Source: JAPLDP01 sp964628285 (GTDB lineage Bacteria > Bacteroidota > Bacteroidia > Bacteroidales > JAGONC01). From it: 64,000 bases of DNA. A program made the translations under genes and the position numbers. Positions 62,722 through 64,000 of the stretch are shown here, one piece after another; the first letter of the stretch is position 1, and every line of letters begins with the position of its first letter. Location of the stretch: the NCBI GenBank assembly GCA_964628285.1, contig CAZVNP010000013.1, positions 1-64,000 of the forward strand. The letters are read 5' to 3'. Under the pieces are notes generated by a model. The model had not been told where the DNA came from. It saw only the letters and a program-made list of their open reading frames with translations, and made no database searches.

Positions 62722-63720
62722 ATGGGTGCGACCATACAACATATCACGGTTTTTTTACCTGAACAGGTCCTGACAAATGAGGATCTGGCCCTTCAATTAC
62801 CCGGCTGGCATCCTGAAGATATCTACCAGAAAGTGGGTATCCGCCAGCGTCATATCACCGGTGAGCATGAGACCGCCCTGGACATGGCACAGAAAGTCTG
62901 TGAGAAGCTCTTCGAAAGCTATGACAGACAGCAGGTCGATTTCATCCTGTTATGCACGCAGAGTCCTGACCACTTTCTTCCCACCAGTGCCTGTCTGCTG
63001 CAAAAAAGGCTCGGTCTGTCTACCTCGGTAGGGGCTCTGGATTTCGCTCTGGGCTGCTCGGGGTATGTTTACGGTCTGGCCACCGCCAAAGGGCTCCTCG
63101 CCGGCGGTCTGGCTTCGACGGTGCTGCTGGTGACCGCCGAAACGCTGTCGAAACACATCCATCCCCGCGACAAAGCCAACCGCAGCCTCGCCGGCGACGC
63201 CGCCACGGCATCCATCATTACCCTCAGCGATGACAACCATATCGGTGAATTTGTGCTGGGTACCGAAGGCAACGACAGGGACATGATCGTACCTAACGGT
63301 GCCTGCCGCCACCCTTATGAAATGAATCCCGCGGAATATACCGACAAGAACGGCAACGTCAGGACAGATAACCACTATTTCATAAACGGCCACGAGGTGT
63401 TCAACTTCACCATGAAGAAAGTGCCGGTGCTGGTGAAGGCGGTCATGGCCAAAAACAACCTGACCATGAACACCGTCGATTATTTCGTTTTCCATCAGGC
63501 CAATAAGTTCATCATCGACCATCTGCGCAAGATGTCGGGTATACCGTCCGAAAAATTTTACCTGAACATGGAGAACACAGGCAACACTTCGTCGTGTACT
63601 ATTCCGATAGCATTGCGTGATGCCCTCGACAGGCATCTGATAAAGAAAAACGACCGCGTACTGCTGGCCGGCTTCGGCATAGGCTATTCCTGGGCCGGAA
63701 CGGTCATCACCATATCCTGA
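62722..63720 (+). CDS. 3-oxoacyl-ACP synthase III family protein (second)
   Basis: 332 residues, a paralogue of the preceding gene, with Cys112 (LGCSGYVYG), His258 (VFHQANKF) and Asn288 (NTGNTSSCT). All three catalytic residues are retained, so both copies should be active. It starts 9 bp after the first copy and is followed by an ACP gene, so the three are co-transcribed. The pair may act on different starter acyl groups. Confidence 0.85.
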   Translation: MGATIQHITVFLPEQVLTNEDLALQLPGWHPEDIYQKVGIRQRHITGEHETALDMAQKVCEKLFESYDRQQVDFILLCTQSPDHFLPTSACLLQKRLGLSTSVGALDFALGCSGYVYGLATAKGLLAGGLASTVLLVTAETLSKHIHPRDKANRSLAGDAATASIITLSDDNHIGEFVLGTEGNDRDMIVPNGACRHPYEMNPAEYTDKNGNVRTDNHYFINGHEVFNFTMKKVPVLVKAVMAKNNLTMNTVDYFVFHQANKFIIDHLRKMSGIPSEKFYLNMENTGNTSSCTIPIALRDALDRHLIKKNDRVLLAGFGIGYSWAGTVITIS

Positions 63721-63744
63721 GTATGAACCTTAACAAGTAAAAAT

Positions 63745-63987
63745 ATGGAAGAAAAATTTATCGCACTCATGAATAAAACCCTCGAAGTGGGGGAAGGCTC
63801 CGTGGAGATGAATGAATTTCTGGAGAGCAACCCGCGCTTCGACTCACTGGGTACCCTGATGATCCTCCTGATGCTCGAGGATGAATACGGTATCATCATC
63901 TCATCGGATGAGTTCCGGAAATTCAAGTATGTGAAGGATCTCTACGACTATGTCATGAAGAATGCCACGAAACACCCTGAAGAGTAA
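63745..63987 (+). CDS. Acyl carrier protein
   Basis: 80 residues with the phosphopantetheine site Ser34 in RFDSLGT, and the helical LMILLMLEDEYGIIISSDEF that follows it. It would carry the acyl chain made by the two KAS III enzymes and deliver it to the MBOAT acyltransferase. The ORF ends with TAA at 63985-63987, so the gene is complete; the last bases of the window start the next intergenic region. Confidence 0.85.
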   Translation: MEEKFIALMNKTLEVGEGSVEMNEFLESNPRFDSLGTLMILLMLEDEYGIIISSDEFRKFKYVKDLYDYVMKNATKHPEE

Positions 63988-64000
63988 GCCGGCTTTTCTG

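Overview
The window is a contiguous piece of chromosome from a member of the Bacteroidota, most likely an uncultured or environmental anaerobic Bacteroidales-type lineage. The evidence is: several secreted proteins ending in type A type IX secretion (T9SS) sorting domains, CarboxypepD_reg-type TonB receptors, promoter boxes of the TAnnTTTG type, a trigger factor-clpP-clpX cluster, the Bacteroidota layout of a V-type ATPase operon with a DUF2764 subunit, and many dispersed palindromic intergenic repeats typical of this phylum. No phage, IS transposase, CRISPR array or rRNA was seen.

Layout. 1-14.2 kb: an AT-rich block of secreted T9SS cargo. A 2533-residue gingipain-like (C25) protein carries FG-GAP repeats and a beta-helix. 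After it, a beta-helix protein plus a 'WI..LWD' repeat protein appear as a tandem duplication of its C-terminal part and its downstream neighbour. 14.4-18.0 kb: a probable copper import operon (OprC-type TonB receptor with Cys-x3-Met and His-x-Met ligands, a small lipoprotein, an MbnP-like lipoprotein) with a perfect 20-bp palindrome at its promoter. 18.1-22.3 kb: tRNA-Leu(UAG) with a structured leader, then tig-clpP-clpX-DUF4294. 22.7-26.1 kb: polyprenyl-phosphate sugar transferase, a lipoprotein and a Gfo/Idh/MocA oxidoreductase. 26.2-35.6 kb: pcm, a GH3/beta-lactamase fusion, a VWA protein with an ECF sigma, membrane anti-sigma candidate and CpxP-like protein, a lipoprotein, a pnuC/NadR-kinase pair and an AlbA_2 protein. 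35.9-46.9 kb: a T9SS protein, a TonB receptor, miaA, a glycosyltransferase, a DHOD-like protein, a glmM-type mutase, a TPR protein and a flavodoxin. 47.0-50.1 kb: a second AT-rich T9SS block with a truncated C1-like peptidase gene and two tandem paralogues. 50.4-57.9 kb: the V-ATPase operon (E-DUF2764-A-B-D-I-K), whose K subunit has all five residues of the known Na+ site. 58.0-64.0 kb: a GH13-like enzyme, a ferritin-like protein, and an acylation cluster (an MBOAT split by an in-frame TAG, two KAS III enzymes and an ACP).

The most notable items are the composite modular repeat family (A, B, C, D modules at 22.3, 35.7, 46.9 and 50.2 kb), one copy of which truncates a gene; the copper import operon and its operator; the Na+ signature of the V-ATPase; the amber-interrupted MBOAT in the KAS III/ACP cluster; and the duplicated T9SS cargo module. 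All functional calls rest on reading motifs and context; no database search was run.
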